Shown here piece by piece: positions 24,369 through 32,472 of a DNA stretch of 64,000 bases. Position 1 is the stretch's first letter; each line of letters begins with the position of its first letter. Origin of the DNA: Bacteroidota bacterium (GTDB lineage: Bacteria > Bacteroidota > Bacteroidia > Sphingobacteriales > Sphingobacteriaceae); NCBI GenBank assembly GCA_023427985.1, contig JAEYZM010000008.1, positions 124,001 through 188,000 on the forward strand, in the 5' to 3' direction. Made by a program: the position numbers and the translations under genes. The notes beneath the pieces were generated by a model. The model worked only from the letters and a program-made list of their open reading frames with translations, searched no databases and was not told the DNA's origin.

Positions 24369-26510
24369 ATGAAAAGATTATTACTACTCATTACAATAAT
24401 GATTTCTTCAAATTTATTATATGCTCAAATAATTTTTTTTGAAGATTTTGATGGTGTTCCAGGTCCAACTTCAGGTGGAGCTGGAACATATAGCTTTCCT
24501 TCGGGTTGGCTATTAAGAAACGTCGATAATCGAGTACCTGATGCTCAAGTTGCTTATATCAATGATGCTTGGGAACGTCGAGAAGATTTTGGTTTAAGTG
24601 TGATAGATTCGGTTGCATTTAGTACTTCATATTATAGCCCTGAAGGAAGTGCCGATGATTGGATGTGGACACCATTAATTGGACCAATACCTACAAACGC
24701 TTTTTTAAGTTGGGAGGGCAGAAGTTATGATCCTGCGTATAAAGATGGATATGAAGTAAGAATTATGGTAGCACCCAATGTGCCTGGAGGAGGTACGGGT
24801 GTTCTAGGAAATCAAGTTAGTGCTTCCACTGTAATTTTTAGTATACCTGAAGAAAGTACGATTAGTACTACACACTCTGTCAATTTAAGCAGTTACGTTG
24901 GCCAGTCGGTATACATCGGCTTTAGAAATAATTCAAACAATAAATTTATATTGACAATTGATAATGTAAAAGTTGAGGTGCGCAATGATTTTGATGCGCA
25001 ATTACTCGAAATAGATACTATATCTGAATATACACAAACACCAATATTGCAAGTACAGTCACTAAACTTATCGGGTAATGTACAGAATGCAGGAACTGAT
25101 ACCATCACTAATGTTAAATTAAATGTAGATATTTTAAATAATAATCAAATTGTTTATTCAGCTTCAAGTGATAGTGTAAACTTGCTACCTGGAGAAATTA
25201 TGAATTTAAAAATCGATGAATATACTCCAAGTGCTATCGGTAATTATACATTGAAGTTTTACACTAGTATTAACGAACTAGATCAAATAAGTAATAACGA
25301 TACATTGATTAAAACAGTGATTATTAGTGATACAACCTTTGCAAGAGACAATGGAATTATTAATGGAAACATTGGTATTGGCGCGGGAGGAATAGGGTAT
25401 ATTGGTCAAAGTTTTACTATTAATAAATCAGATTACATTACTTCAATTACTGGCTCATTTAATCAGGGTTATACCGGTGAAAAATTAGCGGCACTAGTTT
25501 GGAGTTTCTCAAATAATTTACCTGATCAAATTATTGCAAGAACAGATACCATTACGTATAAAGATGATTCTGCTCGGTACTATACGCTGCCTATACAAGG
25601 TGGGTATCAATTTTTAGATAGTGGTATGTATGCAATAACTTTTATTGAGTTTGATAGCACCTTAAGTTTATCACAAACCTCAGAATACTTTAGTCTTGGT
25701 ACTACCTGGGTTTATTGGAATACAATACCAGGTAACACTTGGAGAAATTTTGAATTTTTCGGACAAAGCTTTAGAAAAGCATGTGTGGTTAGACCAAATT
25801 TTGGCGAACTACCATGTAACATAATGTTAGAAGTCGACACTTTATTTAATACAAGTTGCAATGGTATTAACAATGGTGAAGTATATCTAAATGTAAGCAA
25901 TTCAAATGGGAATCTTAATTTCCAATGGATACCAAATGTAAGTGATACGTTTTTTGCAACAGATTTAGCAGCAGGTGATTATACTGTTACTGTTACTGAT
26001 GAATTAAATTGTTCGGCAAGTATTACTTTTACTATTGAAGAACCTTTAGCTATTGACACTTCAATTTTGGTGATCAACGACACCTTGTATTCTCTTGCAA
26101 CATCAAATAGTTTTCAATGGATTAATTGCAACGATAATTCCATTATACCCAATCAAACTTTAAATTATTTTGTTCCCTCTGAGAATGGAGTTTATGCAGT
26201 GATAATTAGAGATGGTGATTGTGTTGATACTTCTGAGTGTGTAAATTATGTTATTAATTCTCTCACACGAATAAAGAATGAGTTAATAAATATTTATCCG
26301 AATCCCAATAATGGAACCTTTACTGTGGAGAGCAAAAACACTAATGTTCATTGTATCGTTTATAATGCTATTGGTGTTAAGGTTGCAGCATTTGAATTGT
26401 CTAGTTCAAATGATTATAAAGTCGACATCAAAGACCTTGCAAAAGGTGTTTATCTAATAACATTCGAAATGAATGGAAAATTAATAAGCGATAAAATAAT
26501 TATACAATAA
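24369..26510 (+). CDS. T9SS-secreted protein with choice-of-anchor J domain and SprB-type repeat
   Basis: The 713-residue protein has a signal peptide (about 1-20) and a choice-of-anchor J (MAM-like) domain (about 22-205, with SADDWMWTPLIGP and VYIGFRNNSNNKFILTIDNVKV). A middle beta-sandwich region follows, then one SprB-type repeat (about 490-555, with CNGINNGEVYLNVS and AGDYTVTVTDELNCSA), and a type IX sorting domain at the end (about 640-713, with IYPNPNNGTFTVES and LAKGVYLITFE). It is therefore exported and attached to or released from the cell surface. It is a paralogue of the protein at 56669-59098. The ligand is unknown. Confidence 0.9.
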   Translation: MKRLLLLITIMISSNLLYAQIIFFEDFDGVPGPTSGGAGTYSFPSGWLLRNVDNRVPDAQVAYINDAWERREDFGLSVIDSVAFSTSYYSPEGSADDWMWTPLIGPIPTNAFLSWEGRSYDPAYKDGYEVRIMVAPNVPGGGTGVLGNQVSASTVIFSIPEESTISTTHSVNLSSYVGQSVYIGFRNNSNNKFILTIDNVKVEVRNDFDAQLLEIDTISEYTQTPILQVQSLNLSGNVQNAGTDTITNVKLNVDILNNNQIVYSASSDSVNLLPGEIMNLKIDEYTPSAIGNYTLKFYTSINELDQISNNDTLIKTVIISDTTFARDNGIINGNIGIGAGGIGYIGQSFTINKSDYITSITGSFNQGYTGEKLAALVWSFSNNLPDQIIARTDTITYKDDSARYYTLPIQGGYQFLDSGMYAITFIEFDSTLSLSQTSEYFSLGTTWVYWNTIPGNTWRNFEFFGQSFRKACVVRPNFGELPCNIMLEVDTLFNTSCNGINNGEVYLNVSNSNGNLNFQWIPNVSDTFFATDLAAGDYTVTVTDELNCSASITFTIEEPLAIDTSILVINDTLYSLATSNSFQWINCNDNSIIPNQTLNYFVPSENGVYAVIIRDGDCVDTSECVNYVINSLTRIKNELINIYPNPNNGTFTVESKNTNVHCIVYNAIGVKVAAFELSSSNDYKVDIKDLAKGVYLITFEMNGKLISDKIIIQ

Positions 26511-26514
26511 TTAC

Positions 26515-26553
26515 AAAAGCACATATGGTAGTTAACTATCATATGTGCTTTTT
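26515..26553. terminator. Long-stem terminator between T9SS gene and porin-like gene
   Basis: A 17-bp stem (26515-26531 with 26536-26552, one G-T wobble) closes on a TTAA loop, core GCACATATG / CATATGTGC, with a T tract on both strands. It serves two convergent genes. Confidence 0.9.
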
Positions 26554-26560
26554 ATAAAAA

Positions 26561-27151
26561 TTAGAACTTCCCAACAATACCAAATTGTATTGGAGATTTA
26601 GCTATTCCAGCTTCTGCATATAGTCCAATATTGTCTGTAAAATAATAGTTAGCACCTATTGTAAAATCTAGTCCAAATGGAAAAAATGTTGGAATACTAG
26701 TATTTGAACTCCCTTCTGGCGCTTCTGAAGTGAATTTCCAATCAGCCGTTCTATATCCAATTCCTGGACCAAAGAATGCATCAAATTTTTCTGATGTAGC
26801 GAAATGAAAATTAATTCTTGCTAATGCACTTAAGCTAGTTCTTTCAATTCCTGCTTTATAATCAGCTCCATTAATTTTCTCTACGTAACTCACTTCGTTT
26901 TTAGTATAAGCAATATTTAATCCTAATCCGATTTTATCGGTCAATGCATGTTCATATTTAATATACAATGGACCAAAATTTTTCACTTCAAACCCTTCAT
27001 AACTTTCATAGGTATTGAAAATACTACCTGTAATAGTTGGCGCACCATACCCTATCTTCACTAGATTGTTTCCTTTAGAAAAAGATTGTGCATTTGAATT
27101 TGTGATGCATGCGGTAATTACAAGGCATGCCATTAATAAGATTTTTTTCAT
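26561..27151 (-). CDS. Outer-membrane beta-barrel protein
   Basis: The 196-residue protein has a signal peptide (about 1-21, ending SNAQ) followed by eight or so amphipathic strands with aromatic ends, such as LVKIGYGAPTITGSIF, KIGLGLNIAYT and FFGPGIGYRT. It ends in VGKF with a terminal Phe. This is the pattern of a small OmpA/OmpW-like barrel. No ligand can be inferred. It stands alone, convergent with the T9SS gene. Confidence 0.82.
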   Translation of the reverse strand: MKKILLMACLVITACITNSNAQSFSKGNNLVKIGYGAPTITGSIFNTYESYEGFEVKNFGPLYIKYEHALTDKIGLGLNIAYTKNEVSYVEKINGADYKAGIERTSLSALARINFHFATSEKFDAFFGPGIGYRTADWKFTSEAPEGSSNTSIPTFFPFGLDFTIGANYYFTDNIGLYAEAGIAKSPIQFGIVGKF

Positions 27152-27201
27152 TTTTAATTTGTTGTTTAATCTAAGACAACAAACCTATCTTTAAACCTTA
27201 T

Positions 27202-27843
27202 TCATCTATCATTTATTTTATTTAGAATTTCTTTAGGGCTTAAGTAATTATTTAATTTAAATGATTTATATTCTGTGCTTGCGTTAGACTTATTAATTAC
27301 ATAATCCGCAAAATCATGCAACTGCTTTCCCAATCCTCTATTTATAACATCTAGATCTGTAGCGCGCTCCATTTCTTTGTGGTAGTTTTTAAACATCATA
27401 TAATATAGACCGCATTTGAACATCGACAAGGTTTTTTTCTGATGATAGTCAACGATGTGTGATAATTCATGCGCAATAATACCAACTTGTGCTTCTAAGC
27501 TTAATTCATGAAAAGAAACAGAGCCGAGTTTTTCAGCAGCATTGTTTATAAAAATATAATACGAACGATCTCGTAATAATAATTGACCCATATGTGGTCT
27601 TGCCGCCATGGTTGTTTTAATGGGTCTCTCCTCAAATGTGATGATTACATCTTTTAATTCGGGATAAAAACTTAGGGCGATGAGTGCAGGTAATTCAGTT
27701 GATGGTGTAAATGATTTATTCTGGCCATAGGTTTCTTTAAGTTCTACATAATTTACACTTCTTGCTACTACATCGGCATAAAAAAATACTTGAAACGTTA
27801 TTGCAATTATTAAGTATAAACGATATGTATTAAAAGAAAACAT
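27202..27843 (-). CDS. Secreted HExxH metalloprotease-like protein
   Basis: From the ATG at 27843 the protein (213 residues) begins with a signal peptide (MFSFNTYRLYLIIAITFQVF...). An in-frame ATG eight codons earlier at 27867 is possible but gives a poorer signal. A zincin motif HELSH (in IIAHELSHIVDYHQKK) is the main feature. A following ERATDLDVINRGLG looks like the third-ligand helix (ExxxD) of M48-like peptidases. I see no transmembrane helices after the signal, so it is probably periplasmic. It is transcribed divergently from the small TonB-domain gene with about 57 bases between. Confidence 0.75.
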   Translation of the reverse strand: MFSFNTYRLYLIIAITFQVFFYADVVARSVNYVELKETYGQNKSFTPSTELPALIALSFYPELKDVIITFEERPIKTTMAARPHMGQLLLRDRSYYIFINNAAEKLGSVSFHELSLEAQVGIIAHELSHIVDYHQKKTLSMFKCGLYYMMFKNYHKEMERATDLDVINRGLGKQLHDFADYVINKSNASTEYKSFKLNNYLSPKEILNKINDR

Positions 27844-27900
27844 GCTTAAATATAAATAATTTAACATTGATTTTCAAATCATTATGCATATATTTAAATT

Positions 27901-28287
27901 ATGAAATACATTTTTATTTTATTGATTGGTCTATTGTTTTCTCAAGTTGTCACTGCACAAGATATTTCAGCAAAGCAAGAGGCTTATGTAAAAGTGGATA
28001 AAATGCCTGAATTTCCAGGTGGTCAAGTGGCATTAGTGAAATACTTAAGTAAAAACATTAAGTATCCAGTTGAATCGAAAAAAAATAAAGTAAAAGGAAA
28101 AGTGGTTGTATCTTTTGTGATCGACAAGATTGGTAAAGTGAACAATGCAAAAATTGTAAAAAGTTTAAACGAAGAATGCGATAAAGAGGCGCTTAGAGTA
28201 ATTAGCTCGATGCCCGATTGGATTCCGGGTGAAAAAAGTGGTCAAAAAGTTGATGTGCTTTTTTCATTGCCAATCAATTTTGAATAA
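27901..28287 (+). CDS. Secreted stand-alone TonB C-terminal domain protein
   Basis: The 128-residue protein has a cleavable-looking signal peptide (about 1-20, ending VTAQ) and a TonB C-terminal domain (about 35-128), with MPEFPGG, YPVESKKNKVKGKVVVSF, CDKEAL and FSLPINF. These match the last 85 residues of the TonB at 4566-5372. It has no long Pro-rich spacer and no evident uncleaved membrane anchor, so it cannot act as a normal energy transducer alone. It could bind TonB-box peptides or peptidoglycan in the periplasm. It is a single-gene unit with a terminator shared with sdhB. Confidence 0.85.
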   Translation: MKYIFILLIGLLFSQVVTAQDISAKQEAYVKVDKMPEFPGGQVALVKYLSKNIKYPVESKKNKVKGKVVVSFVIDKIGKVNNAKIVKSLNEECDKEALRVISSMPDWIPGEKSGQKVDVLFSLPINFE

Positions 28288-28312
28288 TGTTTAGGAATCA
28301 ACTTCCTCAAAT

Positions 28313-28345
28313 AAAAAAGGTCTCAACAAAAATTGAGACCTTTGT
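28313..28345. terminator. Bidirectional terminator between TonB-domain gene and sdhB
   Basis: Stem AAAGGTCTCAA / TTGAGACCTTT (28316-28326 and 28333-28343) with a 6-base loop. The minus strand carries the stronger T tract (CCTTTTTTATTT), fitting termination of the sdh operon; the plus strand has TTTGTGTTTT. Confidence 0.88.
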
Positions 28346-28365
28346 GTTTTCAATAATTTCTAATA

Positions 28366-29130
28366 TTAATTATTCGAAGCGATTGAAGCCGTTAGGAAAT
28401 CGCGATTCATACGAGCAATGTTCGACAATGAAATTCCTTTCGGACATTCTGCCTCACAAGCACCTGTGTTCGTACAATTTCCAAAACCTTCTGCATCCAT
28501 TTGTGCCACCATGTTTTGTACACGCATATATCGCTCTGGCTGACCTTGTGGTAATAAAGAAAGCTGAGATACTTTTGCTGAAACGAACAACATCGCCGAT
28601 GCATTTTTACAAGCAGCTACACAAGCTCCGCAACCAATACACGCTGCAGCATCAAATGCAAGATCTGCATCTTCTTTACCAATAGGTAAACTATTGGCAT
28701 CTCTAGCATTACCAGTATTCACAGAGATAAATCCACCCGCTGAGATGATTCTATCAAAAGCCGAACGATCTACAGCTAAATCCTTAATTACAGGAAACGC
28801 TTGCGCTCTCCATGGTTCTACAACTATCGTATCTCCATCCTTGAACGAACGCATATGTAATTGGCAAGTAGTAACTTTGTCTTTAGGACCATGCGGACGT
28901 CCATTGATGTACATACTGCACATACCGCAAATGCCTTCTCTACAGTCGTGGTCGAAAGCGATTGGCTCTTCACCCTTAGAGATTAATTGTTCGTTCAAAA
29001 CATCGAACATTTCTAAGAACGACATATCAGGAGAAATTTCTTTCACTTGATACGTTACTAATTTACCTTCTGTATTATTGTTCTTTTGTCTCCACACTTT
29101 TAGTGTTAGATTCATGTTCCCTTTTTCCAT
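28366..29130 (-). CDS. sdhB: Succinate dehydrogenase/fumarate reductase iron-sulfur subunit
   Basis: SdhB carries electrons from SdhA to the membrane anchor. The 254-residue protein has the [2Fe-2S] ligands in CREGICGMCSMYINGRPH and a following CQLHMR, then the [4Fe-4S] and [3Fe-4S] ligands in CIGCGACVAACKN and CTNTGACEAECPKGI. This spacing is the type used with a single di-haem SdhC (B-type complex II), which agrees with the lone sdhC upstream. The gene is separated from sdhA by an inserted four-helix-bundle gene. Confidence 0.95.
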   Translation of the reverse strand: MEKGNMNLTLKVWRQKNNNTEGKLVTYQVKEISPDMSFLEMFDVLNEQLISKGEEPIAFDHDCREGICGMCSMYINGRPHGPKDKVTTCQLHMRSFKDGDTIVVEPWRAQAFPVIKDLAVDRSAFDRIISAGGFISVNTGNARDANSLPIGKEDADLAFDAAACIGCGACVAACKNASAMLFVSAKVSQLSLLPQGQPERYMRVQNMVAQMDAEGFGNCTNTGACEAECPKGISLSNIARMNRDFLTASIASNN

Positions 29131-29166
29131 ATATGTGAAATTATACTATCTTTTATTTAGAAAAAC

Positions 29167-29186
29167 GAAAATTGAAAATTGAAAAT
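29167..29186. repeat. Tandem GAAAATT heptamers on one side of the IVP gene
   Basis: GAAAATTGAAAATTGAAAAT (three near-perfect copies of a 7-base unit) lies just downstream of the four-helix-bundle gene. A similar heptamer array in the opposite orientation (29656-29679) lies on its other side. Confidence 0.8.
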
Positions 29187-29201
29187 CGTTGTGCATCAAA
29201 A

Positions 29202-29567
29202 TCATTCTTTCTTTTGTCTAATTAAAAAATTTATATACCCGTTAATAAGGGCAATACATTTTTCTATTAAAACGTATAAGATATTATACTTTTCTATTTT
29301 AATGATTTTCTCATCAAGTGCAATAATTAAATGATCCATCAATTCGTATAATGAACCTCTACTTTGTCTACAAAATTGAATGTTCTCTTGATAAAAGAAT
29401 CGACCGTATCCTTCAGCAATATTGTTAGTTACAGACCTCGATGCTCTTAACATCTGATCTACTAATCTATATTTCTCTTCTACAGGAAATTCTTTAACAA
29501 GCTTACTAATTTCATTTCGTAATTCTCTTGCACTTTTCCAGCATTCTAAATTTTCAAAATTCCTCAT
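29202..29567 (-). CDS. Four-helix-bundle protein, S23 rRNA intervening-sequence (IVP) family
   Basis: The protein matches the family first named from genes inside 23S rRNA intervening sequences. It starts RNFENLECWKSARELRNEI and contains LVDQMLRASRSVTNNIAEGYGR, ENIQFCRQSRGSLYEL and a final helix. It is also structurally related to the Avd accessory proteins of diversity-generating retroelements. I chose the ATG at 29567 because the family begins at this motif; an ATG at 29591 would add eight residues. It has been inserted between sdhA and sdhB and is flanked by heptamer repeats, which suggests it arrived as a small mobile cassette. Its function is unknown. Confidence 0.85.
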   Translation of the reverse strand: MRNFENLECWKSARELRNEISKLVKEFPVEEKYRLVDQMLRASRSVTNNIAEGYGRFFYQENIQFCRQSRGSLYELMDHLIIALDEKIIKIEKYNILYVLIEKCIALINGYINFLIRQKKE

Positions 29568-29655
29568 CACCAATCTCTCCCATTTTAGCAACCTTCTATT
29601 GCTAAATTTCGTTTTTTAATTTATTTAATGTTTTTTCAACTACTACCCTACATTT

Positions 29656-29679
29656 TTCTATTTTCTATTTTCTATTTTC
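29656..29679. repeat. Tandem TCTATTT heptamers on the other side of the IVP gene
   Basis: Three copies of a 7-base unit (TCTATTT, ending TCC) abut the sdhA stop codon. On the minus strand this reads GAAAATA repeated, so with the GAAAATT array at 29167-29186 it forms an imperfect inverted pair around the IVP gene. Confidence 0.8.
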
Positions 29680-31662
29680 CTACTTATAAGATCTCTGAGC
29701 AATCTTAATATTCTCGTACTTCAACTCTTCCTTATGCAATACAGGTTCTTGTCCTTCGCCTTTGTATTCCCATGCTGCTACGTACGCATATTTTTCATCG
29801 TCACGTAATGCTTCTCCTTCTTCTGTTTGATATTCTTCACGGAAGTGACCACCACACGATTCGTTTCGATCTAATGCATCTTTACACATTAACTCTCCCA
29901 ACTCAATGAAGTCTGCAACACGACCTGCTTTCTCTAATTCTGGATTGAACTCATCAGCAGAACCAGGTACACGTACATCGGACCAAAACTCTTTTTTCAA
30001 TTGTTGTATTTCTGCAATCGCTTCTTTCAATCCTTGTTCGTTTCGCGCCATTCCACATTTATCCCACATGATTTTTCCTAATCGTTTGTGGAAACTATCA
30101 ACTGTTTTAGTACCCTTGATTGCAAAGAATTGATTGATTTGATTTTTAACTTTATTCTCTGCCTCAACGAATGCTTCGTGGTCTGTTGAAATTGCTTTTG
30201 TTCCAATTTCTTTCGATAAGTACGCTCCGATTGTATATGGAATTACAAAGTAACCATCTGCTAATCCTTGCATCAATGCAGATGCTCCCAATCTGTTTGC
30301 ACCGTGATCAGAGAAGTTTGCTTCTCCTAATGCATACAAGCCTGGAACTGTAGTCATCAAATTATAATCTACCCATAATCCACCCATAGTATAATGTACC
30401 GCAGGATAAATTCTCATCGGTTGTTCGTACGGATTCTCACCAGTAATTTGTTGATACATGTCGAACAAGTTACCGTACTTCTCTTTTACAACTTCCTTAC
30501 CTAATTTGATAATTTCATCTTCCGATGCATTGTGTAAATTTCTCTTGTTTGCTTCTACAGTTCCATAACGTTTTATGTTAAAAGCAAAATCAAGATACAC
30601 CGCCATTTTCGATGCACCTACTCCATAACCCGCATCGCATCTTTCTTTCGCTGCGCGCGATGCTACGTCTCTTGGTACTAAGTTCCCGAATGCAGGATAT
30701 CTTCTCTCTAAATAATAATCTCTTTCTTCTTCTGGAATATCGTTCGGATTTCTTGTGTCTCCTTGTTTTTTCGGAACCCAAATTCTACCGTCGTTACGTA
30801 AGGATTCCGACATCAATGTTAATTTCGATTGATGATCGCCCGATACCGGAATGCATGTTGGGTGAATTTGTGTGAAACATGGATTACCAAAAAACGCACC
30901 TTGCTTGTGTGCTTTCCAAGCTGCTGTTACATTGGAACCCATAGCGTTGGTCGACAAGAAGAATACGTTACCGTATCCACCTGTACACAACAAAACCGCA
31001 TGACCAAAATGACGCTCTAATTTTCCAGTAACTAAATCTCTAGCAATAATTCCTCTACACACACCATCGATTTTCACAACTTCTAACATCTCATGTCTGG
31101 TGTACATTTTTACAGTACCCATACCTACTTGACGTTGTAATGAAGAATATGCTCCTAATAATAATTGCTGACCTGTTTGTCCTGCTGCGTAAAATGTTCT
31201 TTGCACTTGAGTACCACCGAATGAACGATTCGATAATAATCCTCCGTATTCACGAGCAAATGGTACACCTTGAGCAACACATTGGTCAATAATATTTCCA
31301 CTCACTTCCGCTAAACGATACACGTTTGCCTCTCGAGCTCTATAGTCACCTCCTTTAATTGTATCGTAGAACAAACGGTAAACAGAGTCACCATCGTTCT
31401 GATAATTTTTCGCTGCATTGATTCCACCTTGAGCAGCAATTGAATGCGCTCTACGAGGTGAATCTTGAAAGCAAAATACTTTTACTTTATATCCCAATTC
31501 AGCCAATGACGATGCTGCCGAAGCGCCCGCCAATCCTGAACCTACTACTATAATTTCTAAATTTCTTTTGTTCGAAGGGTTAACCAATGGTACTGTTGAA
31601 CGATACTTCGTCCATTTTTGCTCCAATGTACCTTCTGGTATTTTCGAGTCTAATACTGACAT
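29680..31662 (-). CDS. sdhA: Succinate dehydrogenase/fumarate reductase flavoprotein subunit
   Basis: SdhA oxidises succinate to fumarate with covalently bound FAD. The 660-residue protein has the dinucleotide-binding GSGLAGASAASSLAELG near residue 37 and RAHSIAAQGGINAAKNY, where His is the expected FAD attachment residue. It also has the active-site regions FTQIHPTCIPVSGDHQS and YPAVHYTMGGLWVDYNL, and GANRLGASALMQGLADG. The length and sequence style are those of the B-type enzyme with SdhC as a single anchor. It lies 26 bases after sdhC. Confidence 0.96.
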   Translation of the reverse strand: MSVLDSKIPEGTLEQKWTKYRSTVPLVNPSNKRNLEIIVVGSGLAGASAASSLAELGYKVKVFCFQDSPRRAHSIAAQGGINAAKNYQNDGDSVYRLFYDTIKGGDYRAREANVYRLAEVSGNIIDQCVAQGVPFAREYGGLLSNRSFGGTQVQRTFYAAGQTGQQLLLGAYSSLQRQVGMGTVKMYTRHEMLEVVKIDGVCRGIIARDLVTGKLERHFGHAVLLCTGGYGNVFFLSTNAMGSNVTAAWKAHKQGAFFGNPCFTQIHPTCIPVSGDHQSKLTLMSESLRNDGRIWVPKKQGDTRNPNDIPEEERDYYLERRYPAFGNLVPRDVASRAAKERCDAGYGVGASKMAVYLDFAFNIKRYGTVEANKRNLHNASEDEIIKLGKEVVKEKYGNLFDMYQQITGENPYEQPMRIYPAVHYTMGGLWVDYNLMTTVPGLYALGEANFSDHGANRLGASALMQGLADGYFVIPYTIGAYLSKEIGTKAISTDHEAFVEAENKVKNQINQFFAIKGTKTVDSFHKRLGKIMWDKCGMARNEQGLKEAIAEIQQLKKEFWSDVRVPGSADEFNPELEKAGRVADFIELGELMCKDALDRNESCGGHFREEYQTEEGEALRDDEKYAYVAAWEYKGEGQEPVLHKEELKYENIKIAQRSYK

Positions 31663-31688
31663 ATCTTAATGTTTTACGATTCTAATTT

Positions 31689-32357
31689 TTAGTTAATCCA
31701 ACCGAAATGAAATGCCAATGGCATCAAGGCAAATAATATTGGAACAATGATCGAAAATCCGTATCCAATTGATTTAATTGCTGGTGTATATTTTTTGTGA
31801 TTTAAACCCAATGTTTGGAATGCCGATGCAAAGCCATGCATCAGGTGGTATGAAAGCGAAATCATCGACAGTACATAAACTCCTACTACCCATGGATTTT
31901 CAAATACTTCTTTCATTTCATTGTATAAAGTTTCCTCACCACTTGTAATATGATCTGTGAATCTACTTAGCACCCAAAAATGTTTTAGGTGAATGATTAA
32001 GAAAATCAATAAAAGTGTACCCAACAAACCCATTGAACGCGAGTACCATTTACTGTTTGCCGATGCATTGCTATAAGCATACTTTACCGGTCTTGCCTTG
32101 TTGTTATCTCTCCATAGTAACAAGCCATCAACAATATGTAACAACAAACCCAGCATCAATACTACTTCCATAGTCCTGATTAACCAGTTCGTTCCCATAA
32201 AATGTGCTGCTGCTTCGAACTTTACTCCACCGTCGTTAAAGAATACTAATGAATTGATTCCAACGTGTATTAACAAAAAAGAAATCAAAAATAAACCTGT
32301 TAGGCCCATTAACAATTTCTTTCCAATTGATGATTTGAACAGTTTGCTCTTACTCAT
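31689..32357 (-). CDS. sdhC: Succinate dehydrogenase cytochrome b subunit (single-subunit anchor)
   Basis: The 222-residue membrane anchor has five hydrophobic helices (about 15-35, 58-78, 108-128, 152-172 and 195-216). His residues in LIHVGIN, LLLHIVDGLL, LIIHLKHFW and YHLMHGFASAFQ are placed to hold two b-type haems. This type uses menaquinone in most known members; that is family knowledge, not visible here. It is the first gene of the operon, with a full-match -7 box 34 bases upstream of the ATG. Confidence 0.93.
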   Translation of the reverse strand: MSKSKLFKSSIGKKLLMGLTGLFLISFLLIHVGINSLVFFNDGGVKFEAAAHFMGTNWLIRTMEVVLMLGLLLHIVDGLLLWRDNNKARPVKYAYSNASANSKWYSRSMGLLGTLLLIFLIIHLKHFWVLSRFTDHITSGEETLYNEMKEVFENPWVVGVYVLSMISLSYHLMHGFASAFQTLGLNHKKYTPAIKSIGYGFSIIVPILFALMPLAFHFGWIN

Positions 32358-32390
32358 GTTTGTGTTTTTTTCTAATTATACTGTTAACCG

Positions 32391-32398
32391 CAAATGTA
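32391..32398 (-). promoter_or_regulatory. Putative -7 box (TACATTTG) for sdhCAB
   Basis: Minus strand TACATTTG matches TAnnTTTG fully. With a start about 7 bases downstream it gives a leader of about 27 bases to the sdhC ATG. No good -33 TTG is present. Confidence 0.45.
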
Positions 32399-32430
32399 TT
32401 TATTATGTGTTATTTCTCGATTATCTAGAA

Positions 32431-32458
32431 AAATTTAGATTGATTCTAAGTTAATCTA
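32431..32458 (-). terminator. Weak terminator-like hairpin after pdeM or upstream of sdhC
   Basis: TAGATT / AATCTA (32436-32441 and 32453-32458) with an 11-base loop, followed on the minus strand by AATTTTTC. It lies upstream of the sdhC -7 box and downstream of pdeM. The short AT-rich stem makes it doubtful. Confidence 0.3.
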
Positions 32459-32472
32459 TTTAAAAACAAAAT

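Noticed and set aside
28287..28685. A plus-strand frame overlapping the sdhB gene
   Set aside because: It runs through the transcription terminator and the coding part of sdhB and has no recognisable protein features.
29156..29690. Heptamer arrays around the IVP gene as a CRISPR-like array
   Set aside because: The unit is only 7 bases with no unique spacers and no cas genes nearby; it is a simple tandem repeat.
30590..31020. Open frames antisense to sdhA
   Set aside because: They lie fully inside a well-conserved flavoprotein gene, show no domain or signal motif, and read as composition artefacts.
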